In this document: positions 29,098-38,691 of the stretch, piece after piece
How positions within the stretch are numbered: the first letter of the stretch is position 1
How the letters are laid out: every line of letters begins with the position of its first letter
Assembly: GCA_016707785.1 (NCBI GenBank)
Contig: JADJGZ010000014.1
Coordinates: 81,985-145,984, forward strand
DNA length: 64,000 nucleotides
Origin: Bacteroidales bacterium
Lineage (GTDB): Bacteria; Bacteroidota; Bacteroidia; Bacteroidales; UBA4417
Direction of reading: 5' to 3'
Program-made: the position numbers and the translations under genes
Notes under the pieces: model-generated
What the model saw: only the letters and a program-made list of their open reading frames with translations
The model's database searches: none
What the model was told of the DNA's origin: nothing

Positions 29098-31662
29098 TTA
29101 TTTATTGGCAGGGGTTACAGAGCTTACATATTTCCCCATCACAGGAGGAGGCGAAAGGGCTTCACATGATCCAAGTGTTGCTTTAAACAGGTTACCAGCC
29201 CTTGCATGAAAGCCCGTTGATAATACAACATTGTTTCCTGCTTTATAAGTGACATCTGTACCTAAACCCCCAGTGATGACCCTGGATGATGTTACACTAC
29301 TACTTGCTTCATAAAGCTGAAACCCGGTGTAATTTGGGTTACTGGGGTCATTTGCGGGAGTAAGAAGATAGGCAATCGGACAACTGGTATACAATCCAGA
29401 TGACCAAAGCCCCCGGCCATAGGTTGCAGCTCTAATAACTCCTGATGCTTCATTGATTTCAAGGTCAGAAACCGGAACATTAGGCAGCCCATTCTGGAAT
29501 GGAATCCAATCGCCTGTATTTACATCCCTGTAATAGACTCCAAGATCAGTTCCAATATAAAGAGCATCGTCAGGTGATCCATTATTATCCTGATAGGCAA
29601 TACAGTTCATGACAATATTTGGCAATGTACCGGAAATATTAGTCCAGCTGGCTCCTCCATCAATAGATTTATACACTTTTTGTCCTGCATTATAATTTCC
29701 TACGGTTACAAATACATCCAGACTGTTATCAGGATTTACAGCAATAGATGTAATTGAATTGCTTGATAAACCCGTTGAGATAAGTGTCCAACTGGCAGCT
29801 GCATCATCAGACCGCCATATGGATGTTCCTGATGCAGAATATACTCTATTTGTATTACTTGTGCCAATAGCCATTGCACTTGTTCCTGAAACTCCCATAT
29901 TCGTCCATGAACTGCCACCATTTATACTTTTGTAAACATCGTCATAACCACCATAAATGATACTGGCATTTGATGGGTTCATAATATAAGGCGTAACCCA
30001 TGGTCCGGAAGCCGGTTTGATACCCGTCCAAGTAGCTCCCCCATCAGTTGACTTAACTAAAGTTCCATATTGCCGGGAATAATACATGATATTGGAATTG
30101 GAATGATCGATCATAGCATCCATGCCATCGGCTCCCTGAATGTGAGTCATAATAGTACTACCGGTCCATTTGTTTGAGCCATTATCCTGTGTGCCACCAA
30201 TGAGTAAATTAGAATTGGTTTCAATGCCTGCAATCCGGTACCATTGTGTATTGGCAATGCCAGCGGTAAGATCAGTCCAGTTCAAACCAAAATCAGTGGA
30301 TCTGAAAACGCCTCCATCACTGCAGCAATAGAGGTAATTATTCAGTGGATTGATAGCAAGGTCATGGATATCAGCATGGGTATATCCAATTGTATTTCCC
30401 CGGGTGTCCCACCAGGATGTTATAGTCCAGGAAGTCCCCCAATTGCCTGAAGACCATGTATTGATACCACCGACAATTACATCTGCATTGTTGGTCCTTG
30501 AAACGGCTACAGCAAGGTCGTAGGTGGTTTGTTCATCGGTATCATTTCCATTCGTGGCATATCCCAGGAGGTTTGGAGTTGTTGACCGAACGGAAAAACT
30601 GGTACCGCTATTGGTAGACAGGAAAAATCCTTTGAATGCACCGACAGCTGTAGATGGCCCACTGAAAAGGTAAACATAGTTTGGTGCATTGGGTGAAACA
30701 GCAATAGCAATTCGCCATGCTCCAACTGGCATACCTGTAGTAACCTGAGTCCAGGTATCACCTGTATTAACAGAACGATAAAAAGTAGAAGTGCCTGATA
30801 CATAAACAACTGTAGGGTCACCTGGTTTAAACTCAATATCCCGGTAATCACCATCCAGGACCTCAGTCCAGGAAGTTCCACCGTTAGTAGTTTTGTAAAT
30901 ACCAAGGGTAGTAACTGCCATCAGGATACTACTATTTGTAGGATGCATAATGAGTTTATATCCCCTGACATCATTAGCTACTGTCCAGGAAAGGCTGGTA
31001 CTTGACCAGGTAACGCCCCCGTCAATGGTTTTTAATACGCCAATGGATTTTGTGTCTCCGCCATCTCCATCTCCTGTAAGAATGTACCTGATATTGGTGT
31101 TATTGTAGTCAACAGCAATGCCAGATACTCCTATTCTCGGCATCCCATCTGTGAGGGGTGTCCAGGAGGTGCCACCATTAGTGGTTTCCCATAAGCCACC
31201 GGAAGGCATGCCGAGCCAAAAAGTATTGGCTAAAGAGGGGTGAAAGCATATTACGTTAACGCGGCCTACACCCGGATTCCATCCTGCCAGGTTGGTATAG
31301 CTGGTTGGGCCTAAGTTTGCCCAATAGCCGGCTGAGACAAGAGGACTATCATTGTTAGGATTGGCATATCGTTCCTGTTCCTGGAGATAAGCTTCAAGAT
31401 TACGGGCTTCTGTATTTGTGATTTTACCATCAGGTGTTAAACGGGTTTGGTTGTAGTACTCCCAACGTTTCCATTGTTTGTAACCTGTCCCTTGCCCTTT
31501 GTCCCGGGCAGAGTAGTATTGCTCAACGGTATTCTGAATGGCTGAGAAATCATTTGTTACTGGTTTCAGCCACATTTCAGAAGGGGAAGATAATTGTCCG
31601 AAGACTATTCCCCCCATTATTACCGCAATTATTGTTAATAATAGGGTTATATATTTTTTCAT
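29098..31662 (-). CDS. Cassette A gene 3: secreted Asp-box beta-propeller with 3-coathanger stack tail
   Basis: 854 residues from ATG 31662 (MKKYITLLLTIIAVIMGGIVFGQ signal peptide). An N-terminal ~110-residue helical region (FSAIQNTVEQYYSARDKGQGTGYKQWKRWEYYNQTR) precedes a large propeller of the sortilin/BNR type with many Asp-box motifs (TTNGGTSW several times, STDGGATW, SINGGSSW, SIDGGASW). The last ~75 residues match the 3-coathanger stack (YEASSSVTSSRVITGG, VTYKAGNNVVLSTGFHARAGNLFKATLGSC), a short beta-helical module common at the end of Bacteroidota surface proteins. No catalytic site can be named; such propellers usually bind. No T9SS tail after the coathanger. Its partner in cassette B is 36062-38641, roughly three quarters identical by eye. 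Confidence 0.9.
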   Translation of the reverse strand: MKKYITLLLTIIAVIMGGIVFGQLSSPSEMWLKPVTNDFSAIQNTVEQYYSARDKGQGTGYKQWKRWEYYNQTRLTPDGKITNTEARNLEAYLQEQERYANPNNDSPLVSAGYWANLGPTSYTNLAGWNPGVGRVNVICFHPSLANTFWLGMPSGGLWETTNGGTSWTPLTDGMPRIGVSGIAVDYNNTNIRYILTGDGDGGDTKSIGVLKTIDGGVTWSSTSLSWTVANDVRGYKLIMHPTNSSILMAVTTLGIYKTTNGGTSWTEVLDGDYRDIEFKPGDPTVVYVSGTSTFYRSVNTGDTWTQVTTGMPVGAWRIAIAVSPNAPNYVYLFSGPSTAVGAFKGFFLSTNSGTSFSVRSTTPNLLGYATNGNDTDEQTTYDLAVAVSRTNNADVIVGGINTWSSGNWGTSWTITSWWDTRGNTIGYTHADIHDLAINPLNNYLYCCSDGGVFRSTDFGLNWTDLTAGIANTQWYRIAGIETNSNLLIGGTQDNGSNKWTGSTIMTHIQGADGMDAMIDHSNSNIMYYSRQYGTLVKSTDGGATWTGIKPASGPWVTPYIMNPSNASIIYGGYDDVYKSINGGSSWTNMGVSGTSAMAIGTSNTNRVYSASGTSIWRSDDAAASWTLISTGLSSNSITSIAVNPDNSLDVFVTVGNYNAGQKVYKSIDGGASWTNISGTLPNIVMNCIAYQDNNGSPDDALYIGTDLGVYYRDVNTGDWIPFQNGLPNVPVSDLEINEASGVIRAATYGRGLWSSGLYTSCPIAYLLTPANDPSNPNYTGFQLYEASSSVTSSRVITGGLGTDVTYKAGNNVVLSTGFHARAGNLFKATLGSCEALSPPPVMGKYVSSVTPANK

Positions 31663-31720
31663 AACTTGAAATATCTTGATTTTGTTTTTACACAATCATA
31701 TCGATACCTTTTAGTGTTTG

Positions 31721-32293
31721 CTATTTCCCGGGTTGAGAGCTTTTAGGCTGATCATCTGGCCCTTTATAATCCCGATAACTAGTAACCTTTACTGTATAGG
31801 CAGGTTTTGGCTGATCGTCAGGAGCCTGGATCTTTCTGAAATCGAGATTCCCTTTTACCGTTTTACCTGCGGGTTGTTTGTCGCTATCAGCAGATTGTGA
31901 AGAAGGAGCAATCACTGCAGGCTTTTCATGAACTATCAGTAAAGATTTTGATTCCTTATCAGCATTTTCTTTCAGAATCTTTTCTTCGTTTTTTGTAGCC
32001 TTAGGTTTGGCATTGGTTTCACCATAGTCCTTTTCTAAAGGAAATTCTTTCGTGGTGAGTTTTGGGTCTACTGCCATTGTCGGGGGCTTTGAAGGATTGT
32101 CCATGCCGGAAGATTGCACTCTTGTTTTTTGTTCTGCACTAAGCTTAGGGTCTTCCGGTGCGCCACCAATGTATTGTTCCTGTTGCTGCTTTATTCCGGC
32201 AGCAGTTGGAGGATTTTGTTTATCCTGCGCATGAACGATTGAAAGTCCTAGAAGAAGCAGCAAGGATAAAGTGATTAATATTTTTGAATTCAT
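31721..32293 (-). CDS. Cassette A gene 2: small secreted disordered protein with DQP motifs
   Basis: 190 residues. Signal peptide MNSKILITLSLLLLLGLSIVHAQ; the mature chain is rich in Lys, Pro, Gln, Glu, Asp and Ser and looks disordered. The C-terminal end has two related segments, FRKIQAPDDQPKPA and YRDYKGPDDQPKSS. The same motif is kept in the cassette B partner at 38692-39255 (FRKVNGSNDQPA and YREISGPNDQPK), while most of the middle has diverged, so the two DQP segments are probably what matters. No known domain recognised. It lies 30 bases after the tail-fibre-like gene and 58 bases before the propeller gene, which suggests one transcript. A linker or binding peptide for its cassette partners is a guess. 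Confidence 0.75.
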   Translation of the reverse strand: MNSKILITLSLLLLLGLSIVHAQDKQNPPTAAGIKQQQEQYIGGAPEDPKLSAEQKTRVQSSGMDNPSKPPTMAVDPKLTTKEFPLEKDYGETNAKPKATKNEEKILKENADKESKSLLIVHEKPAVIAPSSQSADSDKQPAGKTVKGNLDFRKIQAPDDQPKPAYTVKVTSYRDYKGPDDQPKSSQPGK

Positions 32294-32323
32294 CTGTAGG
32301 ATCTTTAGTTGAGTGAATCTAAC

Positions 32324-33766
32324 TTACTTTTTAAGCGAAGTCTGGATTTTTTCGTTTTCAACCTTGAGAACATTAATCTCTTTTTGAAGATCTGTTATGA
32401 GCTTATTTTGCTCAATCAGATGTAGCGTAAGTTCCTCAACTTTTTCCAGTAATTTACCCTGCATATCACCGATCACGATTCCGTTTTTTTCTACTTCTGC
32501 AGCAGGAGGGAGGCCAGGAAGGTGTTTATTCAGTTTTATGCTTTTTTCAAGTTCAGGTAATGACATTAATTTATAGTCATTTGAGAATACATAATCAGGC
32601 CAGCTGGCTAATGCCTGGACCAATACTTCTGTACAGGCTATTTTCCCGTTTACGGAAAGAGAGTAACCGGTTGCCTGGGTGGTAGTGCCGATTCTCAGGT
32701 CGTTGCTAACGTATACACTCCCGCTACTAAAATAACCGGCCCAATTGGTAGTTCCGCCTGAGGCTGTTCCATAAATTCCTATTCTTGTTCCGACTCCACT
32801 GCCATAGGCTTCACCAAAAACACCATATGCAAAGCTTGTATAAGTGGTCGAATTTGCCTGCCCTCTTACTCCCATCCAGCCACCTTCTCCGTAAACTCCA
32901 ATACCATAACCCGGTGCCGGTTTCGAAATCCCTTCCAGGGCCCTGGTATCAATTGTTCTGGTGTGAAGGACCTGGGAGGATAATAGTGTCGACAATGAGT
33001 CTGCAGCACCTTCACCGCCCATAAATCCCTCAATCAATACCCTGCCTTTGTAACGGCCGGCATAATTGGTCCCAGCGCCTTTTGCCTGTCCGTAAAGGCC
33101 ATAATTTGTGGATGAAAGATTGATCCCATCTGATATAAAAATACCGGCATAATTCTCGGAATTATCATCATTATTCCAGCCATACACTGCTGTTCCATTA
33201 CCTCCTGCATTGGGTTTTATACCCAGTACACCGGCATTTACCACATCTAAAGGTGTACCTAGTAATGAGGGTTCCAGAACCCCAAGCATCCCGGTAGCAT
33301 AAACGAATGAACTTTCGTCATTTCCCCTGATGGCTGCTTTCCCAGAAAAATAGTTTGTGACATTTAATCCATAGTTATCAGGATTGGTTAAGCCAATCCC
33401 AACTCTTCCGACATTATAATAAATATCAGCTCCACTAAGCTGCCAGTAATCATTTGAAGAAGATCCTATTCGTTGCCAGGTTGCTCCATCAAAATAGTAG
33501 TAACCAGAAGTTGCGTCAGTCTGAAAAATGAGCAATCCGGTAACAGGAGCTGCCGGTCGCTGAGCAAATGTCATGCGGGGAATAAGTACCCCTTTTCCGG
33601 TAGCAGTTACATCCAGCATTGCAGAAGAATGTGGCGCAGCACCTGTGGTATTGATAGCCATCTGGGCTTTAAGAGATGCACTAAATACGATAGTAAAAAT
33701 GAAAAAAACCATCCACGTTAGAAATAATGAACAGTTCTCACCTGATTTAGGTAAAATTGTTTTCAT
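32324..33766 (-). CDS. Cassette A gene 1: secreted tail-fibre-like protein with C-terminal coiled coil
   Basis: 480 residues. Signal peptide in the first ~35 residues (VFFIFTIVFSASLKAQ). Residues ~36-105 are the N-terminal region typical of Bacteroidota fibre-like proteins (MAINTTGAAPHSSAMLDVTA, IPRMTFAQRPA, YYFDGATWQRIG). The middle is Gly-rich with many short YGxYG-type repeats (AVYGWNNDD, GIGVYGEGG, GVFGEAYG, IGIYGTASGG) expected to form a trimeric beta-helix. The C-terminus resembles the Bacteroidota S74-like tail region (SVNGKIACTEVLVQ, PDYVFSNDYKLMSLPELE, KHLPGLPPAAEVEKNG) and ends in a heptad coiled coil (VEELTLHLIEQNKLI). The catalytic Ser/Lys dyad of true S74 chaperones was not seen. 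First gene of the cassette. Confidence 0.88.
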   Translation of the reverse strand: MKTILPKSGENCSLFLTWMVFFIFTIVFSASLKAQMAINTTGAAPHSSAMLDVTATGKGVLIPRMTFAQRPAAPVTGLLIFQTDATSGYYYFDGATWQRIGSSSNDYWQLSGADIYYNVGRVGIGLTNPDNYGLNVTNYFSGKAAIRGNDESSFVYATGMLGVLEPSLLGTPLDVVNAGVLGIKPNAGGNGTAVYGWNNDDNSENYAGIFISDGINLSSTNYGLYGQAKGAGTNYAGRYKGRVLIEGFMGGEGAADSLSTLLSSQVLHTRTIDTRALEGISKPAPGYGIGVYGEGGWMGVRGQANSTTYTSFAYGVFGEAYGSGVGTRIGIYGTASGGTTNWAGYFSSGSVYVSNDLRIGTTTQATGYSLSVNGKIACTEVLVQALASWPDYVFSNDYKLMSLPELEKSIKLNKHLPGLPPAAEVEKNGIVIGDMQGKLLEKVEELTLHLIEQNKLITDLQKEINVLKVENEKIQTSLKK

Positions 33767-34303
33767 AGAAGGGGATTTTAGGTTTCTAAACAGAAATTTG
33801 GTTAATGAAAGATACTACATTTTTTCCGGATGTCCAAACTTTTTTTATTAAAACATGTAGAGTTCTACATATGTAATATGTTGATAATGAATATAAAGTT
33901 GGTGTGGAATAGTCTATAACATCAGCCTGAGTAATTGATTTAGCTTGCATTTATATGAAAATAGATTAATTGTATATTAGTTATTTATTGGAATTATTAG
34001 AGACAATTTAAATTTCACATATTTATGTTTAATGATAACAAAAAACGAATTCTAGAATCCAAGCCAAAGGATTTCCTTCGGGAGAATTCATCCGCATGAG
34101 GAGGCCCGATTTTTTGAAAAGCAATCCTCCAAGGGTAAATATATTAGTATTACAGTTAAGGAGGTGATGCTTAATGGATGAGGTTGTAAAACGATACCAG
34201 GAAATTTCTGAAATAGAAGGTGTACTTCTTTTGTAGTTGAAACAGAGTCCTAAGCAGGACTTGATTGATCATCAGAAAGCTTACGAAATCCATATAAAAC
34301 AAA
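33767..34303. promoter_or_regulatory. Upstream region of cassette A, with a palindrome
   Basis: AT-rich. ATGTAGA-GT-TCTACAT (33855-33870) is a 7+2+7 perfect palindrome about 90 bases before the cassette A start and is a candidate operator. A degenerate double-palindrome element lies near 34058-34080. The far end (34101-34303) is duplicated sequence from the DUF493 locus. No other gene is seen. Confidence 0.45.
34101..34236 (+). pseudogene. 3' fragment of DUF493 gene
   Basis: Nearly identical to 26115-26252, the last 46 codons or so of the intact DUF493 gene, but cut off at its 5' side in unrelated sequence. Two bases (CG) are missing in AATG(CG)GATGAGG, so even the remnant is out of frame. 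It shares its downstream flank (up to the terminator hairpin) with the intact locus. It marks the edge of a duplicated or converted segment and cannot make a functional protein. Confidence 0.9.
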
Positions 34304-34326
34304 CATCCCGACTTTTGGCCGGGATG
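34304..34326 (-). terminator. Terminator of cassette B
   Basis: Perfect 7-bp stem CATCCCG / CGGGATG around ACTTTTGGC, with TTTGTTTTAT following on the minus strand. It is the counterpart of the cassette A hairpin at 27427-27449. Confidence 0.65.
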
Positions 34327-34413
34327 TGTATCGCTAAGGGGGTTAGCCGGACACAGAAAGCAAAAAAGCTACATAGATTTTGTGTTATGTGTTAGATTGT
34401 TCGGTAAAAACAA

Positions 34414-35940
34414 TTACTTGGTATTGTGTAAATTTTTCTTTTTTTGGTAAAATACATGAGCAGCAGCTGTGGAGTTATTGTCAACAATTGCCATATCTGA
34501 TCCATCAACGATTCCGTCACCGGTTGCATCTTCCGGCACGTAACCGGTCACTGCAGCTGTACTTGAGTTATCAACAACTGCCATATCGGAGCCATCCACA
34601 ATTCTGTCCTGTGTAATGTCGGCTCCATATATCGCCCAATAGCCACCTGCCATGAGTTTCATGTTGTTCCCGTAAGCTTTGGCAGCAGCATCAGTAAAAT
34701 TGTAAGTGATTGCCCCCCCTGAAACTGTTAACGGAACGGCAGATGTAGTTTCAAGACTGTTCCGATGTTTCACGGTAACATAATAGGATCCACTGAGGAA
34801 ACCCGGAAAGGTTGCCGATAGGGCACCTGAAGTACTCAGGTTAACATTTGGGATGGAATAGGCAATAGTAGCATAGGATGCTGCATTGTGAAGTTCAATT
34901 GTAACCCTGTCAGCTGTAGTGCCTGGAAATTGGTCGCCACTGGCATTCTGAGCTTTCCGCATCACTCCGCCACTATTATATAATCCTTCAAGTAACAAAG
35001 TGAGTGAAGCATTATTATTGGGGAGCACCTGGTAGCCTGTAAAGGTTCCAAAAGTTGAAACGGCATTTGCGGTTAAGAGGTCGGATGCAGTATTAGTGAT
35101 ACTAAAATAATCAACCAAACCAGGGTTTACTCTTACGCAATAAATAGAACTTTCGGTGCCAACCACATCAGCAGGAACATATTTGAAACTTGCATTGCAG
35201 TTAAAACCGGTTATTCCACTTTGAGTTACATCCCAGTAGCGGTTTAAGTAACTACCACCGGGTGTTCCGGGATAAACAGCATTGGTTAGTTTTACCCCGG
35301 CGTAGCAATTGGCAGGGAAAGTGCCTGCGATAAAATTGAGAGTAACAGGCGAGTATTCAGCTGTTCCGGTATTATCGCCAACAGGAAAGACAAAGCTGCC
35401 TGGACCGGTATAAAGTTTTCGTAATTCTCCGGTACCGGTCGCAACTACCATTGCAGCTGATGAAGGAGCTCCGCCAATTGCAGCTGTTGTACCCAGGGTT
35501 AGATTATTGGCACCCAGGATAACCTGTCCAGAGGTTAAGGTAAGAGTTCCATTAATCCTGTTTTCTCCACCATTGGTCAGACCCGTTGGATTATTGAGTG
35601 TAAGGTTCTGGATTACATTGCTGCCATTAAGCGCCTGGTTTACGGATCCTGAAAAGAGAAGGGTTCCGGAACCTACTGCATTAGCAGAAGCATTTTCGTT
35701 AACAAGATTTTTCTTCAAAACAACTGTACCGGCATTATCAAGGACGCCACCACTTTTAATTGTGAGGCTTTCCATTGATACTATAATTGTTCCCGAAACT
35801 ACTTTCATGGTGGTTCCAGAAGAGATGATGTTTTCAGCATACATCACCGGTGAGCTGAATATAAGGAATAGAAATGTGACGAAAAACGTGAGAACTAACA
35901 ACCTTGGCTGTTTGTTGTATTGCGTAACAGTGGTTTTCAT
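34414..35940 (-). CDS. Cassette B gene 4: secreted beta-protein with dockerin-like tail
   Basis: 508 residues, with signal peptide (VTFLFLIFSSPVMYAEN). Same layout as the 27478-28977 protein: beta-solenoid-like start, RYWDVTQSG domain, LLLEGLYNSG, KHRNSLET, two calcium-loop-like repeats (DITQDRIVDGSD, DATGDGIVDGSD). From about residue 100 to the end the two are almost identical at DNA level. The C-terminus differs: one base is missing near 34453-34456 relative to copy A, so the frame passes the old stop and ends HVFYQKKKNLHNTK instead of HAILP. The N-terminal ~80 residues differ at many positions. No T9SS tail. It is the last gene of cassette B, 121 bases after the propeller gene. Confidence 0.88.
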   Translation of the reverse strand: MKTTVTQYNKQPRLLVLTFFVTFLFLIFSSPVMYAENIISSGTTMKVVSGTIIVSMESLTIKSGGVLDNAGTVVLKKNLVNENASANAVGSGTLLFSGSVNQALNGSNVIQNLTLNNPTGLTNGGENRINGTLTLTSGQVILGANNLTLGTTAAIGGAPSSAAMVVATGTGELRKLYTGPGSFVFPVGDNTGTAEYSPVTLNFIAGTFPANCYAGVKLTNAVYPGTPGGSYLNRYWDVTQSGITGFNCNASFKYVPADVVGTESSIYCVRVNPGLVDYFSITNTASDLLTANAVSTFGTFTGYQVLPNNNASLTLLLEGLYNSGGVMRKAQNASGDQFPGTTADRVTIELHNAASYATIAYSIPNVNLSTSGALSATFPGFLSGSYYVTVKHRNSLETTSAVPLTVSGGAITYNFTDAAAKAYGNNMKLMAGGYWAIYGADITQDRIVDGSDMAVVDNSSTAAVTGYVPEDATGDGIVDGSDMAIVDNNSTAAAHVFYQKKKNLHNTK

Positions 35941-36061
35941 AACTGCAGGTATTAGTTGGGTTTTTGGTTTTCAGCTGAAGAAATAAATGTTATATATGAA
36001 TAATGTACAAAAATAACATTTTTCCAGCAATTAAATTCATTCGTTAATTTATAAGCAAGAA

Positions 36062-38641
36062 TTAATCCTGCTGTTGATTCTCCAGGGATGAAATGGAACC
36101 CATGTAGCGACCCATCATCGGCGGAGCAACAGCGTCGCATGGACCGAGTCTGGCGTTGAAAAGGTTGCCTTCCTGTGCATGAAAACCAGTTGTTAGGGTG
36201 ATGCTGTTTCCTGCTTTATAGTTAACGTCAGTACCTAACCCACCTGTAATTACCCTGGAAGAGGTTATAGTGCTACTTGCTTCATAACTCTGCACACCGG
36301 TATAGTTTGGGTTGGAAGGGTCATTGCCTGTGGTTAGCCCATAACTGGTCGGACAGGCCGAATAAAGTCCTGATGACCAGAGTCCCCTGCCAAAAGTACC
36401 AGCCCGGATAAGTCCGACAGTTTCGTTGATTTCAAGATCAAAAACCGGTACATTCGGCAGACCATTCTGGAAGAGAATCCAGTCGCCAATAGTGTTATTC
36501 CTGTAATAGACTCCCAGGTCAGTTCCAATGTAGAGCGCATCATCAGGTGCTCCATCAGTGTCCTGATAGGCAATACAATTCATGATAATATTGGGCAGAG
36601 AACCGGAGATATTTGTCCAGGTTGCACCACCATCCGCGGATCGGTATACCTTTTGTCCGGCAACATAGTTTCCAACGGTAACAAATACATCCAGGCTATT
36701 ATCCGGGTTAACGACAATCCCGGTAATGGAATTGCCCCCGAGACCTGCTGAAATGCTTGTCCAGGTACCGGCTGCATCATCTGAACGCCAGATTGAAGCT
36801 GAAGAAGCTGCATAGATCCTGCTGGTATTACTGGTTCCCATCGCCATAGCACTGCTTCCTGATATACCTGTATTGGTCCAGCTTGATCCTCCGTTCGTGC
36901 TCTTATAAACGTCAGTGTAACCCGCATAAATCGTATTTGCATTGGATGGGCTCATGATATAAGGTGTAACCCATGTTCCTGTGGAACCTGCAGGCTGTAT
37001 TCCTGACCATGTAGCGCCAGCATCTGTTGATTTTATGAGGATGCCGTTTTGCCTGGAATAATACATGATATTGGAATTGCTATGATCAATCATTGCATCC
37101 ATGCCATCCGCACCTTGAATATGGGTATAGGTGGTTGTGCCGGTCCATTTATTGGATCCATTGTCCTGAGTACCTCCAACAAGCAGGTTGGAGTTTGTTT
37201 CAATCCCTGCAATCCTGTACCATTGGGTAATAGCAATCCCTGGTGTTAGGTCGGTCCAGGTAGATCCAAAGTTGGTTGAACGGAAAACTCCGCCATCGCT
37301 CACACAATAAAGATAATTGTTAACAGGATTGATTTCAAGTCCATGAATATCGGCATGGGTATAACCAATGGTGTTACCCCTGGTATCCCACCATGATGTT
37401 ATTGTCCAGTTTGCGCCACCGTCAGTTGAGGCCCAGGTGTTTATCCCGCCTACAATCACATCCAGTGCATCGGTAGTGGAAACGGCCATAGCCAGGTCGT
37501 AGGTGGTCTGGTGATCAGAATCGTTCCCTGTTGAAGAATAACCGAGGAGGTTAGGTGTTGTTGCCCGAACTGAAAAGCTGGCACCACTATTGGTAGAGCG
37601 GTATACTCCTTTGAAAGCTCCCACCGCTGTAGTAGGGCCTCCGAAAAGGTACACATAGGAGGAGTTAGCCGGAGTAACAGCGATTGAAATCCTGGAGCAA
37701 CCACTGGGCATACCGGAAGTGATCTGTGTCCAGGTTCCGCCGGTATCTGTTGAACGATAGAAGGTTGATGTACCTGAAACATATACATAAGTGGGATCGC
37801 CTGGTTTAAATTCGATGTCACGGTACGAACCACTGAGCACCTCGGTCCATGTTGTGCCGCTGTTTGTGGTCTTAAAAACCCCGATATTGGTTACGGCAAA
37901 AAGGATTGAGCTGTTGGTCGGATGCATAATGAGTTTGTATCCTCTCACATTTTCTGAAACAGTCCAGCTAAGTCCTGAACTATACCAGGTCTGACCTCCG
38001 TTAATGGTCTTAAGGACACCGATAGAATAGGTATCACCACCATCACCATCACCGGTTAGGAGGTACATGATGTCAGTATTGCCGGGATTGATGGCAATAC
38101 CGGAAACGCCAAGCCTTGGCATCCCATCGGTTAACGGGGTCCAGGAGGTACCCCCGGTGGTTGTTTTCCATAGTCCGCCTGAAGGTGTTCCAACATAGAA
38201 AATGCTGCCATTGGAAGGGTGGAACTCAATGCAGTTGACTCTTCCAACTCCGGGATTCCATCCGGCAAGATTGGTGTAATTGGTAGGACCCAGGGATTCC
38301 CAATAGCCAGAAGTGACCAGCGGACTGTCGTTATCGGAGTTGTTAAGGCTTTCCTGGATTTCATTGTAAGCATCCAGGCTCCTGGCTTCGATGTTGGTGA
38401 TTTTACCATCAGGGGTCAGACGGGTTTGATTAAAATACTCCCATCGTTTCCATTGTTTATAACCGGTACCCTGGCCTTTGTCGCGGGTAGCGTAGTATTC
38501 TTCCACGGTGTTCTGAATAGTGGCAAAGTCCTTTGTCGGAGGATCCAGCCACATATCAGAAGGGGCAAAACCCTGTCCGTAAACAAGGCTGCCGACAATC
38601 ACCGTAAAAAGCGTGATTATTTGTCGTATATATTGTCTCAT
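36062..38641 (-). CDS. Cassette B gene 3: secreted Asp-box beta-propeller with 3-coathanger stack tail
   Basis: 859 residues. Signal peptide MRQYIRQIITLFTVIVGSLVYGQ. The layout equals that of 29098-31662: N-terminal helical segment (FATIQNTVEEYYATRDKGQGTG), propeller with Asp-box motifs (TTGGTSW, STDTGGTW, STNGGSSW, SADGGATW), and coathanger tail (YEASSTITSSRVITGG, VNYKAGNSITLTTGFHAQEG). Differences from copy A are spread over the whole length and include small indels, so this gene was not touched by the recent exchange seen in gene 4. No catalytic residues are recognisable and there is no T9SS tail. It is likely co-transcribed with 38692-39255, 50 bases upstream. Confidence 0.9.
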   Translation of the reverse strand: MRQYIRQIITLFTVIVGSLVYGQGFAPSDMWLDPPTKDFATIQNTVEEYYATRDKGQGTGYKQWKRWEYFNQTRLTPDGKITNIEARSLDAYNEIQESLNNSDNDSPLVTSGYWESLGPTNYTNLAGWNPGVGRVNCIEFHPSNGSIFYVGTPSGGLWKTTTGGTSWTPLTDGMPRLGVSGIAINPGNTDIMYLLTGDGDGGDTYSIGVLKTINGGQTWYSSGLSWTVSENVRGYKLIMHPTNSSILFAVTNIGVFKTTNSGTTWTEVLSGSYRDIEFKPGDPTYVYVSGTSTFYRSTDTGGTWTQITSGMPSGCSRISIAVTPANSSYVYLFGGPTTAVGAFKGVYRSTNSGASFSVRATTPNLLGYSSTGNDSDHQTTYDLAMAVSTTDALDVIVGGINTWASTDGGANWTITSWWDTRGNTIGYTHADIHGLEINPVNNYLYCVSDGGVFRSTNFGSTWTDLTPGIAITQWYRIAGIETNSNLLVGGTQDNGSNKWTGTTTYTHIQGADGMDAMIDHSNSNIMYYSRQNGILIKSTDAGATWSGIQPAGSTGTWVTPYIMSPSNANTIYAGYTDVYKSTNGGSSWTNTGISGSSAMAMGTSNTSRIYAASSASIWRSDDAAGTWTSISAGLGGNSITGIVVNPDNSLDVFVTVGNYVAGQKVYRSADGGATWTNISGSLPNIIMNCIAYQDTDGAPDDALYIGTDLGVYYRNNTIGDWILFQNGLPNVPVFDLEINETVGLIRAGTFGRGLWSSGLYSACPTSYGLTTGNDPSNPNYTGVQSYEASSTITSSRVITGGLGTDVNYKAGNSITLTTGFHAQEGNLFNARLGPCDAVAPPMMGRYMGSISSLENQQQD

Positions 38642-38691
38642 AACTAAAAGTCTAAAGTTTAGTACTATCTGTTGAACAACAAGCCTGATGA

